From Fragilaria crotonensis (lineage: Eukaryota; Bacillariophyta; Fragilariophyceae; Fragilariales; Fragilariaceae), in the NCBI GenBank assembly GCA_022925895.1, contig JAKSYS010000103.1, forward strand, positions 1 to 64,000: DNA of 64,000 bases. Reading direction: 5' to 3'. A model generated the notes under the pieces. That model saw nothing but the letters and a program-made list of their open reading frames with translations, was not told where the DNA came from and did not search any database. Positions 1 through 10,646 of the stretch are shown here, one piece after another; within the stretch, counting starts at the first letter, position 1; every line of letters begins with the position of its first letter. The translations under genes and the position numbers were made by a program.

Positions 1-1227
1 TGGGGTTTCCAGCCGTCGCTGCCCTCGAGTCGTTACGGTGTCATGGCAAGTCGCTTGTTCCAAGGATCGTACCTGGCGTCGTCTCCTTCCGATGCCGATC
101 GCATGAAGGCCATTCTTGCGGAAGAAACCATGAACACGGCCAACTTTGCTGCGTCCGCCAGACAAATGCAAAACATGACCCCGGAGGGTATGGACCAAAT
201 GATCCGTGAAATGGATCAGATGAGTCCCGCTCAACTCGACCAACTCAAGGCAATGGGCATGGACCCAAATCTCATGAAACAATCGATGAAGATGATGCGC
301 GACAACCCAAGTATGATGGCGTCTGTAGGAAAGATGATGGAAACCATGACCCCGGAACAATTGCTGGAGCAGAGTCGGAAGGCACAGGAGCAGCTAGCAA
401 CCATGACTCCCGAACAAGTGGAGCAAGCTGCCAAGGCTGCCGCCAGTTTGTCGCCGGACCAGCTGGAGGCCGCGACCGAGATCATTACTGACGTCGTCCA
501 GAGCACTCCCAGGGAACGGGGACCGGGCAGCTCCATGGATCCTAATGTCATCGACAGCATGTTTCGGGTTGCGGAACTCATGTCACTACCTCCGACGGGA
601 GGAGTCACCTTTTACGCATTTTCAACCCTACCTCCTATTGTCGTTCTATCGGGAACTCGTGATGAGGACCTTTCTAAAAAGGAGTTGGCGGAGTGCTGGG
701 CGGATGGATCCCTAGGAGCCACAAGGGTAGATCGCCTTGGATTTGAACGTGTCTGGAATGAAGTGCAGGAATACTTCGAGGATGACATTATGGAGGCGGC
801 AAGGAAAACGGCTTCGAAATCCAAGTCATCGAAGGGAGCAGTAACAGCAGAGGTTGTCACCCCGACGACTTCGCCAACCCCTGTCGTGGGTGCAACGTTG
901 ACCCCGGAACAAATGGCTGTCATGGATAAACAAGTCAAGAGCATGTCAGACGAAGACATGGCGTCGATGTTGGATCAAATGTCTAGTATGACTCCGGAAC
1001 AACAGGCACGGATGAAAGCTATGGGTGTAGACCCGAACATGATGGAAAAGACGGCCAGCATGTTAAAGAACAACCCCATGATGCGCAAAGCTGCCAACGC
1101 TATGCTGAAGAATATGTCCCCCGACCAAATGATGAAAATGAGTCAACAGGCTCAACAACAAATGGCGAACATGTCAAAGGAAGATTACGAGAAGGCTGTG
1201 GAGAAGATGAAGAACGGTGGCGTATAG
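1..1227 (+). CDS. STI1/DP-repeat, Met-rich protein, 5' part cut by window edge
   Basis: The frame is open from base 1, so the first ATG (43) is probably internal and the gene begins upstream. Counting from 43, two repeats of about 80 residues (about 41-120 and 298-380) share the order SP/TPEQ, then a short helix, then KAMGMDPN or KAMGVDPN, then a DNPSMM/NNPMMR helix. This is the layout of STI1/Hop DP repeats, as in co-chaperones and the plant outer-envelope protein OEP61. Between them lies a globular stretch (about 190-255) that I do not recognise, containing VTFYAFSTLPPIVVLSGT. Known family role: binding hydrophobic segments or Hsp70/Hsp90 clients, often beside a TPR domain, which here would lie off the window. 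Client and location are not visible. The stop at 1225-1227 is clear. Confidence 0.75.
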   Translation, partial: WGFQPSLPSSRYGVMASRLFQGSYLASSPSDADRMKAILAEETMNTANFAASARQMQNMTPEGMDQMIREMDQMSPAQLDQLKAMGMDPNLMKQSMKMMRDNPSMMASVGKMMETMTPEQLLEQSRKAQEQLATMTPEQVEQAAKAAASLSPDQLEAATEIITDVVQSTPRERGPGSSMDPNVIDSMFRVAELMSLPPTGGVTFYAFSTLPPIVVLSGTRDEDLSKKELAECWADGSLGATRVDRLGFERVWNEVQEYFEDDIMEAARKTASKSKSSKGAVTAEVVTPTTSPTPVVGATLTPEQMAVMDKQVKSMSDEDMASMLDQMSSMTPEQQARMKAMGVDPNMMEKTASMLKNNPMMRKAANAMLKNMSPDQMMKMSQQAQQQMANMSKEDYEKAVEKMKNGGV

Positions 1228-1527
1228 TTCTTGCCAACGTCCATATTTCAAGGGAAGCTTTGGTAAATGTAGGTCTACGCTAATGCGGATTCCGCATGCA
1301 GTTAGCATTCGTTGAAGATCGCCCCATCCAGTAAAGTTTTCCTACACCTTATACTGTCCCTCGGTAGTACCGTGTGGATCGTGTACAGTTGTCCGTCATC
1401 GCAACTGAAAAAACCACAGTACAACGTGGTACAAGTATGTAGTACTCCGAGACTCCGAGACTCCGAGTATATGTAGTATGCCGTCCTGGAGTCCCAGGTA
1501 CAATCCAAAGCACCATAACACATAACC
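1228..1527. other. Intergenic spacer with palindromic and tandem short repeats
   Basis: No gene is seen. The spacer contains the GTAC/ACTCCGAG-rich sequence found in most spacers of this window, including three back-to-back copies of GACTCCGA near 1447-1470. It holds the promoter of the FHA gene, but I see no defined element. Confidence 0.5.
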
Positions 1528-2334
1528 ATGAGCGATCGTAAGCGAAACCGATGGGGAGAAAGCACAGCCGCTGCTCCTCCGACTGTATCGGAAGATGAAG
1601 TTGTCAAGGCTCTCTTATCTGAGGCAGAGTTGCGGCAGCGTGAGAAAGAAAGACAACGACCACCAAAGCAACGCAAAGGGGTAGATCGAGGTAGAGATGA
1701 AAGGGGACACAGGGATGGACGTGGCGACGGCGATCGAGGATCTCATGTTGACAGGCAAGGCCTTCGTGAGAACGACAGTTACTATGGACCGTCAGAGGGT
1801 CAGAGATCTCAACTCGACATGGCAAAGGAACCTGCGGATGAAGGCGAGATCGTCGAGAAACAGAAACCAAATTTTGGTATTTCAGGGGCCCTTGCGAAGG
1901 ACGACGAGAAGGGAAATGTGTACAAGGGAGTCGTATTGAAATTTTCGGAACCACCCGAGGCACGGGCACCGAATACCCTTTGGAGATTGTATGTCTTCAA
2001 AGGAGAGGAGGCTCTGGAGACGCTTCACATATCAAAGCAGTCGGCGTACTTGTTCGGACGCAACGAAGACATAGCAGATGTTCCTCTTCGTCATGCATCG
2101 TGCAGCTCGCAGCATGCGGTTCTCCAATATCGATCCCTTCCAAACAAAGAAACTGGCAAGTTGCAGTGCTGTCCGTATCTGATGGATCTCGAGTCTACGA
2201 ATGGATCCTTTATCAACGGGGTCAGGATTGACTCAGCACGCTACTACCAGTTGAAAAAAGGCGACGTTCTTAAGTTCGGCGCTTCCACTCGAGAGTATGT
2301 GCTTCTCACGGCCAATACGACGTCGGTCGAGTAA
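1528..2334 (+). CDS. SNIP1: SNIP1/Pml1/DAWDLE-type FHA-domain protein
   Basis: A 268-residue protein in one exon. The first ~110 residues are basic and disordered, starting MSDRKRNRWGE and rich in R/D/E. The C-terminal half (about 140-265) is a forkhead-associated domain close to the SNIP1/Pml1 version: SAYLFGRNEDIADVPL, then the phosphopeptide-binding SCSSQHAVLQYR, then DLESTNGSFINGVRI, then YYQLKKGDVLKFG. Known family role: phosphothreonine recognition in the spliceosome-associated RES complex of yeast (Pml1), and small-RNA processing and transcription in animals and plants. The length fits a compact member. The ATG at 1528 has ACC just before it and no in-frame ATG upstream. The acting compartment (nucleus) is inferred from the family. 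Confidence 0.9.
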   Translation: MSDRKRNRWGESTAAAPPTVSEDEVVKALLSEAELRQREKERQRPPKQRKGVDRGRDERGHRDGRGDGDRGSHVDRQGLRENDSYYGPSEGQRSQLDMAKEPADEGEIVEKQKPNFGISGALAKDDEKGNVYKGVVLKFSEPPEARAPNTLWRLYVFKGEEALETLHISKQSAYLFGRNEDIADVPLRHASCSSQHAVLQYRSLPNKETGKLQCCPYLMDLESTNGSFINGVRIDSARYYQLKKGDVLKFGASTREYVLLTANTTSVE

Positions 2335-2724
2335 TGCTTCCTCCGTGCCACTAACAGCATTGCTGTTTAATGTCTCCTGATCGACGGTTCCCCTTCGTCA
2401 TTAGCTTGGTTCATTTCATCATGTCGGATTTATATCATTCGAATGAAGCGGATGAATCGATTACACACACCATTCGTCTTCCTCGGCCCATGCTATTTGG
2501 TGCCAATTATACAAAGGCTTACTGGCTATTTGCTGAATAGGACAGGTTTGCGACAAAGATTATTTGTGGAAGCGTAACAAATGCTTGTTGGCGGTTGTTC
2601 GATAAGAATAAGAAATTTGCGACAAAGGGAAATGTTGGTCTCAGTGATAATCATTAGTTGCAACGACACACTTGATTAAGAGTTCACGATAAATGGACGG
2701 ATACTGAAGGGCTGGCAGCACTAA
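2335..2724. other. Convergent intergenic spacer, nothing recognised
   Basis: 390 bases between two convergent stop codons. It is moderately AT-rich and has no ORF, RNA gene or repeat that I can support. Both 3' UTRs must lie here. Confidence 0.5.
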
Positions 2725-4914
2725 CTACGTGGTTCCCATCATATCGCGGAACGCAAGCTGTAGCGAGCGCACCTTCGCAGCGTAGAATTCTCGTTCCTGC
2801 TGCAAGTCCTCCAATGCCTGCGCGCGTTGCTGTTCCGAAAGTTCTAGAGCATAAGCCAGGTCCTGCAACTGCGTTTCGGTCGAAGAGCTATCTGGAATTC
2901 GAGGTGATCGATGCTGTCTCCTCGGCGTGGACCCATTCATGAGGGTTCGCGAACAGTGTAATGGCGACTGTCCGCTTGCGGAAGGAGAGGCTGCACTGAG
3001 TTGTTCGTTTTCCATGAGACGTTGCCGCAGATAACGAATACGCGCAGTATCGGCCCTCTTTTCCATTTCAAATTCATTTTTCACTTTGGCAAGTTGCTCC
3101 TTCAAGGATTCAACGATAAAGTCTTGATTTCCGGCCAGGTCCACACTATTTGACTCGTGGGTATCTTGACCAGCTTGGTCATCACGAATACATAAGGTGG
3201 CTTCGCGCGACTGATATTGACACACTGCGTTCTCCAAGTCCGCAACTCGTCTGCGCAATGCGACAATAGTCCCTTGGTCGGATTCACTCTCATCGAGGGT
3301 GTCCCGACTCAGATCTCCCAGTTTCGGTGGCTCTGGCACGCAGCGAACTTTCCGCATTCCTTTCAATCGCTTTCTTAAATCCTGCAACCCAGAGAGCACA
3401 TCATGCTGACCCATTACCTCCTGCGATTGCATGTTGTCGACAAGCGTCTTTACTATTTTGATACAGTCCGACAGATCACGCCGCAACTTGAGTGTAGCTT
3501 CGTCTTCAATGGCCTTGCTAATCGACGCAGAAAGGCTGATATCCGCTTCCGGATTCGGAACCACATCATAAAGTTTCTCACTTCGTTCGTCTGTAGCGCT
3601 TTCTTCAATAGCAGTACTGGAAGTATAACTCGTTCCAACCTCCATTGACTGGGTGGCCTGACGTAAAACTGGAGCGTCGTCCAAGGCAGCAGACAGCTGT
3701 GAATCATCGCGGTGGTCTCGGAAGTCGACAACATCAACACCAATTTGTTTCTCTTGGTGCTTGTCGACCTTGTTGACAGCCGGTTCAGGTTCTGAAGTCA
3801 CCACAAGGTGATGTATCCTTGTTGGCCCTTGTCGTTGCTGATGGTTGTCATCTGCGTTTTGACGTGGGGTGCCTCCGTTGCCTTCAAAGGAAACGTCGTG
3901 CTGGTCGGCAACATATTCACGCGGAACAGCTGAATAATATTCCGGCTTTATTGGCGGGGAATCGTCGATCAGATTCGGCCCTCCATTTTCTTCATGTTGT
4001 CTCGCCATTGTCACGGAAGGAGTTCCAACCACTTGGTCTCGATCTGGGGTAACAACTGGAGTGAAAGCTGAAAGAGATTGGGAGGAATCTAGCCTTGCAA
4101 GGAGTGTGGCTTGGATTTGTTGAGCATCCGTTACCTCAGGCTGAACGGTTTCGTCCGTTGACACTACCACGTCGTTGAACTTGCCGTTTGAAACAAGAGA
4201 CTTTTCGAACTCGGTGTACTGTGATTCCTCCGTGTCAGTCAACCTTCTCAATCGTTCCAAAAGTAAACTATCAGGTCGATGCTGTTCCAATAGATCAATC
4301 CAATCGTAGACTCGCCCGGCACATTCGTACCGTTTCTGAAGGTGCTGGAGGAACCAATCATCGTCCACTGTAGGGTCGTCTAGAATAAAGCGCGCGTATT
4401 GATATGCAGGTAAAATTGCTGGAAAGTGATCTACGAGGTGCAACTTTGGTAGCATGTGACCAAAGTAATAGAGCATGATTTCCAGGCCTTCGTCGTCTCC
4501 TCGCTGCGCCAGGGTCATTGCTAACTCCATCGGAGAAGCATCGAAAAACACGGCGTGATAAACTACGGGATGGGCTGGTTCACCATTCAGATGACAGAGG
4601 TGAGTGTAGCAAAGCCAGCATCGTTCGTGGTCCTCTTTCGAAATCGTGTTGAGAGCTACCTTCCGCAGAAATCGATCTACATCTTTGTACTCGACAGGCT
4701 TGATTTTCAAATCGGCTGGTCGCTCGTAATGCGCGCGATGCATTTCTCTCATGATCCACTCCGACCATGACCCGTCCCCAGGTTCAAATCTTGGTCTGCC
4801 TAAGGCTTGAAGGGCTGCATGATAGTCTCCTTGCGAAACCCATTCTTCTAATTGTTGAGGTGTGGCCTCGTCCGCCATCGTGCAAGGCGCGGTCGCGACG
4901 AAATGATTCACCAT
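2725..4914 (-). CDS. Uncharacterised helical/coiled-coil protein, 729 aa
   Basis: A single uninterrupted frame. Residues 13-240 form a conserved-looking, Trp/Cys/His-rich helical region containing WIMREMHRAHYERP, DHERCWLCYTHLCHLNG and YDWIDLLEQHRPDSLLLERL. Residues 250-470 are acidic and disordered. Residues about 480-725 are predicted coiled coil (long Glu/Gln/Leu heptads, ending in a KVRSLQLAFRDMM helix). The N-terminal region faintly recalls helical-solenoid vesicle-tethering subunits such as Sec39/NBAS, but the resemblance is too weak to assign. Two starts are possible: ATG at 4914, or ATG at 4878 (MADEATPQQ), which has G at +4. I cannot choose. The gene is convergent with the FHA gene. 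Confidence 0.75.
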   Translation of the reverse strand: MVNHFVATAPCTMADEATPQQLEEWVSQGDYHAALQALGRPRFEPGDGSWSEWIMREMHRAHYERPADLKIKPVEYKDVDRFLRKVALNTISKEDHERCWLCYTHLCHLNGEPAHPVVYHAVFFDASPMELAMTLAQRGDDEGLEIMLYYFGHMLPKLHLVDHFPAILPAYQYARFILDDPTVDDDWFLQHLQKRYECAGRVYDWIDLLEQHRPDSLLLERLRRLTDTEESQYTEFEKSLVSNGKFNDVVVSTDETVQPEVTDAQQIQATLLARLDSSQSLSAFTPVVTPDRDQVVGTPSVTMARQHEENGGPNLIDDSPPIKPEYYSAVPREYVADQHDVSFEGNGGTPRQNADDNHQQRQGPTRIHHLVVTSEPEPAVNKVDKHQEKQIGVDVVDFRDHRDDSQLSAALDDAPVLRQATQSMEVGTSYTSSTAIEESATDERSEKLYDVVPNPEADISLSASISKAIEDEATLKLRRDLSDCIKIVKTLVDNMQSQEVMGQHDVLSGLQDLRKRLKGMRKVRCVPEPPKLGDLSRDTLDESESDQGTIVALRRRVADLENAVCQYQSREATLCIRDDQAGQDTHESNSVDLAGNQDFIVESLKEQLAKVKNEFEMEKRADTARIRYLRQRLMENEQLSAASPSASGQSPLHCSRTLMNGSTPRRQHRSPRIPDSSSTETQLQDLAYALELSEQQRAQALEDLQQEREFYAAKVRSLQLAFRDMMGTT

Positions 4915-5642
4915 CCAACGGATGTCGTGGACAAAATATGACCGATTCGAATCCCTCTCGTCAATGCAACTTTGAACCGCACCATGGGCTTCTCGACTTC
5001 TCGACTATATGATGAACCGGTACTGAGTATGACTTGCAGTATTCATATAATTCATACTGGAGTAGGTCTACAAGTGCTACGAGTACCTACTAACAGTCGA
5101 AGGATAATGCAATATGTAGTATGATATCTGTAGCACTTGGAACTACTGTACCTGGTACTACAGTACCAGGAACTCCAGTCGCTCCCTACCGTACTGTCGA
5201 ACAGTAATACTACAGACTGCTACGTGTTCTTAATTCCATGTGCTGAAGTAGTGGTCACAGCGGTCATAGGTAAGTCGAGTATAGCCGGAAACGCAATTGA
5301 AGGTTAGTATGAAGGAACAGCACCAGGAGCTTTTTGCCAGACTTGGCGACCAGAGCGGATGAGAAAAACAACACCCTGTTCCTCAATTCAAGCATCAAGG
5401 CCAAGCCACTAGAATAACTATCGTATCAGTAGTAGGTGCAGTGCTGTTAGATACATAATACAGACACTGCATACCCTCTATCCTCAACTACTAGAGACCC
5501 TACGGCTATCCCCTTCTGCCGCGTCCCGCCTCCTCAAGGAGCTCGGCTCAGTCACTGCACTTGGAGTACAAAAGAACAAGCACCTTCGGCATTGGCGTCG
5601 CACCCGCCGCCAGATACGCTTGACCAGATTATGAGACGATTG
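4915..5642. other. Intergenic spacer with GTAC palindrome cluster
   Basis: The stretch about 5010-5230 is dense in short inverted motifs built on GTAC, for example TGTACCTGGTACTACAGTAC near 5148. The rest holds no ORF of note. The 5' UTR of the upstream-facing gene at 4914 lies at its left edge. Confidence 0.6.
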
Positions 5643-7835
5643 TTACCGCGCGCCAATCACAGCACCTTCGTCATCGTCGTCCTCATCAAACAAATACCGT
5701 TGCGAAGCTTTTGAAACTGCTCTCAGGTAGTCCCCTGCTGATGGCTTGATCTCTTTCACGTTAGGAAAGGGTGATTCCATTGGAGAGCAGGCGTCAGCAT
5801 AGCTGCACACCACAACCCTTGTCGGAGTCTCTTGCTTGGTATCAGCCTTTCTTCGACCGAACCATGATTTGGGTTTCTTCGCTCCGCGCTTACGTGCTGC
5901 TTCCTTCGATGCTCTCTCCGGACTGTTCCCGACCGAGGGACTAGAAGAGGCTTCAGTTGGCGCTGTTTCGGGCCACAAATGGCTCCGTTGCTTCGTGAGG
6001 ACAAGCTTGTCAATCGAATCTTGGGAAAGATTTCCCGAAAACCTTTGTGGTCTCAGCGTTGGAGTTACAGCCCGGGTTTCTTCCTTCTCCGGGGCATTGC
6101 GCCAAAGCAGGTCATCCCACAGCCTCTTCAGGTCGGTGTCGTCCACTTTCAGCCACGAAGTGAAGTCGACGGGAACGGCGTTACATGACTGGCTTACCAG
6201 AGAGTCTCCCGGTTGATCAGGGCGGGTTGGAGAACCAAAGGGCGAAAGGGCGCGGAATTGATCTGTCGCGTAAATATCGCTCGCTGAGAATGACGCGAAC
6301 GATGGTGAAGCATTGATTGAGTTCTGAGATTTCTCCGTGGAACTCTTCTGGGAGAGTTTCTTCACATTCGCCTGTATAACCTCGAGCGACGACTCCGTCC
6401 GACTTATCGGTGGCGCCTCGCTCTTTGCTCCGAAACTGGCGACTTGTGCAATTTGCTGGAGCATTGAGGTTTGAGGCTTTTCTGCCTGTTTCTCGAGCTT
6501 CGCCTCTGGGAGGTCTGATGCATTGCCCCAGGTAGGGAACACGCCTGAAAAGTCAGGGGGCTTGATGACGAAATTCGTTTGCCCTATCCTGAATCCTTCC
6601 CCTGAGGCATATGATGTTCCAATTGAATCGGTATAGGTCATGTCATCCCCATACGTTGCATCGTCGCAGCTGGTCTCGTCTCCGAATGTGCCATCGTCAG
6701 CTTCCGTGTGGTCTTCTTCAGACGTGTCATCATATCCCCTTCCATCCGTTGTGTCATCGAATCCCCTTTCGTGCGTTGTGTCCTCCCCCTCTGTTGACTC
6801 GCTGAACAAGCTTGAACTATCATTGTCTCGACCGTAACTTCGGGTGTCATTCGAGTCATGGGTATAGTCCGCGGTGAATTGACTTTGCCCGTCAGTTGTG
6901 TACGAACCGTATGTATACCGGCTTATGTCGTCCGTCGTCGTTTCGCCAACTGATTCCGTATCTGCGGTAGATTCAACCATAACCTTGTATTCTTTAGTCG
7001 GGGGCGTAGGATCCAAAGACTCCACAACAAATCGTAGAGCATCCATTACAGACTCTCGGCTCACAGGCTGTCCGTGTTTTTTCGCAGCTTTCAATTGCTT
7101 CTCCATTTCTTTCAGAGCAGAGTGGACATCAGTGAGGTCTTCTTTCTTTAGCTTAAGTTTGGACTCTCCTTTGTCAATCCCCCGATCTTTCTTTTGACGT
7201 GTTAGTGATCGAGAACGCAAAATCTGCGTGAAGGACCGGCGGCGGGAGGGAGCGGAAGCCTCTGGCTCTTGAACTTTACTAATTTCTTTCCGAGCCTCTG
7301 TCCTAGTTTCGTAAGATGCACCTTTCCAGTTGAGGAAAGAGCCTGTATTCTCAGTCTCATGTTCCAAACTTTGGTCCGGAAATAGATTTCGGCGAGATCC
7401 GGATCGAGAACGCAACAACCGAGTGAGGGAGCGGCCGCGGGACAACGCGGATCCATCTGGCTCTTGACCTTTGGCATCCGGTTTCCGTGCCTCCGTCTTG
7501 GTCCCGTTGGGTGCACCCTTCCGGCTTAGCAACGAGCTTGATCTCTCAAACCCTGATTCCAGACTAGGCTCTTGTACTTGATTTATACGTGATCGCGAGC
7601 GAGAGCGAATAATTCGATTGAACGACCGACCGCGGGACGGGACAGATCCCTCCTTTCCCTGATCCCAAATAGCAATCTTCTCTTCCCCAACCTTTTCTAC
7701 TTCAATGCCCCGGGACTGCCGTTGCGTGAGCTCCTCAAACATCGTTTTCTCCTTTTCGTTGATCTCAAAGATCAGGTCTTCAGCCTTCTTCCTGCATAGC
7801 AAAGGAGATGTAGAGCGGCTAATAAAGGACCTCAT
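5643..7835 (-). CDS. Uncharacterised disordered protein with RS-type repeats, 730 aa
   Basis: A single exon with ATG at 7835. About residues 60-220 hold three copies of a ~65-residue repeat. Each contains a basic Ser/Arg block (SRGRSFNRIIRSRSRSR, SRGRSLTRLLRSRSGSR, SRRRSFTQILRSRSLTR) and a linker ending GA-x-x-T-x-TEAR. A Lys/Glu helix follows (about 215-260), then an Asp/Thr/Tyr-rich acidic stretch (about 300-420: DDTTDGRGYDDTSEED). A low-complexity Ser/Pro region ends in a basic patch and an acidic C-terminus (FDEDDDDEGAVIGAR). I recognise no enzymatic domain. The RS blocks are plausible kinase substrates or RNA/cytoskeleton contacts, but this is inference only. Confidence 0.75.
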   Translation of the reverse strand: MRSFISRSTSPLLCRKKAEDLIFEINEKEKTMFEELTQRQSRGIEVEKVGEEKIAIWDQGKEGSVPSRGRSFNRIIRSRSRSRINQVQEPSLESGFERSSSLLSRKGAPNGTKTEARKPDAKGQEPDGSALSRGRSLTRLLRSRSGSRRNLFPDQSLEHETENTGSFLNWKGASYETRTEARKEISKVQEPEASAPSRRRSFTQILRSRSLTRQKKDRGIDKGESKLKLKKEDLTDVHSALKEMEKQLKAAKKHGQPVSRESVMDALRFVVESLDPTPPTKEYKVMVESTADTESVGETTTDDISRYTYGSYTTDGQSQFTADYTHDSNDTRSYGRDNDSSSLFSESTEGEDTTHERGFDDTTDGRGYDDTSEEDHTEADDGTFGDETSCDDATYGDDMTYTDSIGTSYASGEGFRIGQTNFVIKPPDFSGVFPTWGNASDLPEAKLEKQAEKPQTSMLQQIAQVASFGAKSEAPPISRTESSLEVIQANVKKLSQKSSTEKSQNSINASPSFASFSASDIYATDQFRALSPFGSPTRPDQPGDSLVSQSCNAVPVDFTSWLKVDDTDLKRLWDDLLWRNAPEKEETRAVTPTLRPQRFSGNLSQDSIDKLVLTKQRSHLWPETAPTEASSSPSVGNSPERASKEAARKRGAKKPKSWFGRRKADTKQETPTRVVVCSYADACSPMESPFPNVKEIKPSAGDYLRAVSKASQRYLFDEDDDDEGAVIGAR

Positions 7836-8801
7836 GATGATGCATTCGAGACACCCTTATGGCTGGACGACTTCACAGGGAGTGCGAATTGTTTTTGGAT
7901 GTTGCAATGAGCTTTGTGAGTGATACTAAGAGGACGGTCGGTCGATTTCGGCTGTCAAAAATGTGCGTCCCGACATGATGTTAAGTATACATTTCCGTTG
8001 CTGTCGATATTCCATTTAAACAACGAACTGTTCAAGTTCCTGGGATCCCAATGATACAGGCTCGTACATGTATACTTGTTTATGAGCTAAATAAATTCTC
8101 ACAGTTTTACTTAGTTGAAAGGACAGAATCTGCTTCCCATGTGTTTGCTAGGTATTCAGTTCCATAGAATACATATCCGATAGATTTGAATGCAAATTTT
8201 ATCGGATGTCGATCGGCGGCCTCCAATCCAAATGCCAATAAATCGAAGTTTCATGTGTGTGGGTCACAATTACAGTATGGCGCTGTACTGTAGTCCAGTA
8301 CCGCTAGCCACACTGTCATTTCAAATCGCAATACAGTACAAGTACCAGATCAGTGTTTTTTCTTATTTCCTTCGGAGTGATTGAATTTAGTAATCGCGTA
8401 CAATAGAATAGTAGTTCTCGTACACTGCGTTATAGCCAATAGCCATGCAGTAGTACTGGAACGACCCGTAGTACTTGACTGCACACTGCATACTGCACAA
8501 CACAACCTGCATGCTGCAAACGAGCAGAGTCGATGACTACGCAGTCTTTCGTCCTTCGGACAAGAACTCTATGCCATGGTAATGTTGAGTTCGGGAAACT
8601 CCAGGCAGTGTGAAGGTGGCACATGGCACCATGACCAGCCATATATATTTGCTGGGTAACTGGAATGTTGAGATCAAAGACTTCGGCGTACCGATAACAA
8701 TCCGCTAAACTTCGTTGCATGCGAAGGCTTGAAACTTTGTTCGTTTATTTTCCCTAACTACACATCTCAATGTCTCTGCTGTGCTTCCATTCACGTCAAA
8801 T
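7836..8801. other. Intergenic spacer, no gene seen
   Basis: 966 bases between two minus-strand genes. They contain GTAC-type motifs around 8280-8480 and the presumed promoter of the 730-aa gene, but no supported ORF. Confidence 0.5.
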
Positions 8802-9356
8802 TTACTTCGTCGCAGCAGGCTCTTCGACGCTCCTGTTTCCGAGGAAGGAGAGGAAGACGTTGTATCCAATTTGGATGGTGTTGATGTACAACAGACGTTG
8901 GTGTGGAGGTACGAACGCAAAGTTGATAGTGTGCGCAGGAACCCAGACAGTCCACGATCCCATCACAGCAGTACTCAAGTCGGCGTTGATCTTCTTCTTG
9001 TAGTCATCGAACGATTTTCCTTCCATAAGGTTGAGGTATCCGAAGAACATAAGCCCAAAGATAGGGTTCCAGATGGTCTGATCGATTAAGACCTTGCTAG
9101 CGACAGTTTTAGGCGCAGTTCCAGGCAACTTTGAATCAAGGAACCCGTAGAAGTAGTGGCCAGTGGTTCCGTGGATAAAGAAACCGAACGAACCGAGGCG
9201 GACAGTGCGCATGACATCATATGGCTTGCCTTTCTCCTCGATGAAGGACTGAGCAAGAACATCACCAGCGGTAAAACCTGTCAAGGAAGTCAGAGCTTTA
9301 GTCAAGAGCGGTTGGCTCGCGAGCAAGGAATTGTAGGCAGCCCAAATTGCAGACAT
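8802..9356 (-). CDS. Mpv17/PMP22-family membrane protein
   Basis: A 184-residue protein, the usual family size. The start is taken at the first ATG (9356, preceded by AAAA); the upstream extension of the frame has no ATG. Family marks: N-terminal W-x-x-Y-x-x-L-x-x-x-P-x-x-T with the GD-x-L-AQ motif (residues 31-37), three or four hydrophobic helices, and the C-terminal signature SWTVWVPAHTINFAFVPPHQR followed by a final helix (YNVFLSFLGNR). Known family role: small pore-like proteins of the mitochondrial inner membrane or peroxisome (Mpv17, PMP22, Sym1). Which organelle applies here cannot be read from the sequence. Confidence 0.9.
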   Translation of the reverse strand: MSAIWAAYNSLLASQPLLTKALTSLTGFTAGDVLAQSFIEEKGKPYDVMRTVRLGSFGFFIHGTTGHYFYGFLDSKLPGTAPKTVASKVLIDQTIWNPIFGLMFFGYLNLMEGKSFDDYKKKINADLSTAVMGSWTVWVPAHTINFAFVPPHQRLLYINTIQIGYNVFLSFLGNRSVEEPAATK

Positions 9357-10646
9357 TTTTCCTGTTGGTTGTCGACAGGGAACGATCGTGGTCAGTGCAA
9401 GAGACGCAGACTTAAGCTTCAAAAATACAATACAAATAAGCCGAAATGTCTGGTCCGGTAATTAAGTCGTTGATCAAAGAATGGATCAACGCACACTCAA
9501 ATGGGAACAGATCGATAATCTAGCGCACATTAGTAAGAGACGACCATCATGTTTTCAAAACGACACCAGATGCATCATCGCGTGAAGTATTCGATCCCCT
9601 AAAGGGGCTCAAGAACACTCCAACAAGCGATGATACAAATGGCATTGACGTTTTGAAGAAGGTTCCCTGTCGCAAGTATGAACGCATGGAAATAACCCAA
9701 AAAATGTTTGCTCGTAGCAGGGGCCGTCTCGACCCCTTACGTCAATGGTAATACTCGCCCCTTGACGGAATGCCTCCTCGAGTCAGAGTCAATGCATCGC
9801 AAATCAACCCAATAGCCATTTTAAGGGCGGACGACGATCAGCTCGGGACCACGTCGAGAAGAAAGAGAAGACCCGCTGCACATCGTCTGGATAACAACCT
9901 TACCTTCTTATTGTTGTCTTAATGTGTATTCGATTTGTTCCTGCGTTTACGTTTGTTACACAAGATATGCTCGAGTGTCCTACTTGCGTTGCGTACGGGT
10001 GGAAAGCAATTGCAGGCAGCGACACGAAAGCGTGGCAACCGAATCGCCGGGTGCCGGAAACTGGGAAGTTGAAGTCAAGTGGAACAACCAAACGAGCAGT
10101 ACGACTACCTCGGGTGGAGTACGTACTTGCTCACACAGGATGTCCCGATTCCCGATGTCCCTGACATTCCCCCAATCCCCGCAGAGATCGAAGTCTTTAT
10201 GTTTTCTTTTTTTTAGCGGTTTTTTTTAAAGGAATTCCTTGAATGAAAGGATGTTTAGAGTTCGGAATACATATATCCATATATGCATATAACAAATTCA
10301 AACACAAAAATCGAGTCTACGTGAATTACAAGTTTGCGTGTAATAATCGGCGCGTGTCATACAGTTGTACCTGTACTGTACTCAACGAGTACTCTGTACT
10401 CTGTACAGTGATACCGGTACTTGGTACTGTATGCTCCCACTTGTCCTGTCAAGACTAGTGAAAAGTGGCCAGTGGCCACTGGCCACAAACGCCTCTGTAG
10501 TTGCGAGTGGCGAGTAAATGAAAACACGTACCAGTACCCATGTACTGTACTCCGGTGTACAAGTACGCCCTTGTACTCGTCCATGCAGTTAACACACAGC
10601 GAACGAAGCCATCAGTTTCATACTGCTCAATAAACTGCGACCTATC
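9357..10646. other. 1.3-kb divergent intergenic region
   Basis: It lies between divergently transcribed Mpv17-like and RPC31 genes and must hold both promoters. Open frames here are short and without recognisable character. A T-rich run sits at about 10205-10230. About 10365-10570 is another GTAC-palindrome cluster that includes the inverted repeat GTGGCCAGTGGCCAC near 10467. Confidence 0.5.

Noticed and set aside
231-959. Minus-strand frames opposite the STI1-repeat gene
   Set aside because: They mirror a highly biased coding strand and have no motifs of their own.
2725-4914. Assignment of the 729-aa protein to Sec39/NBAS
   Set aside because: The resemblance is limited to a short helical stretch and general composition.
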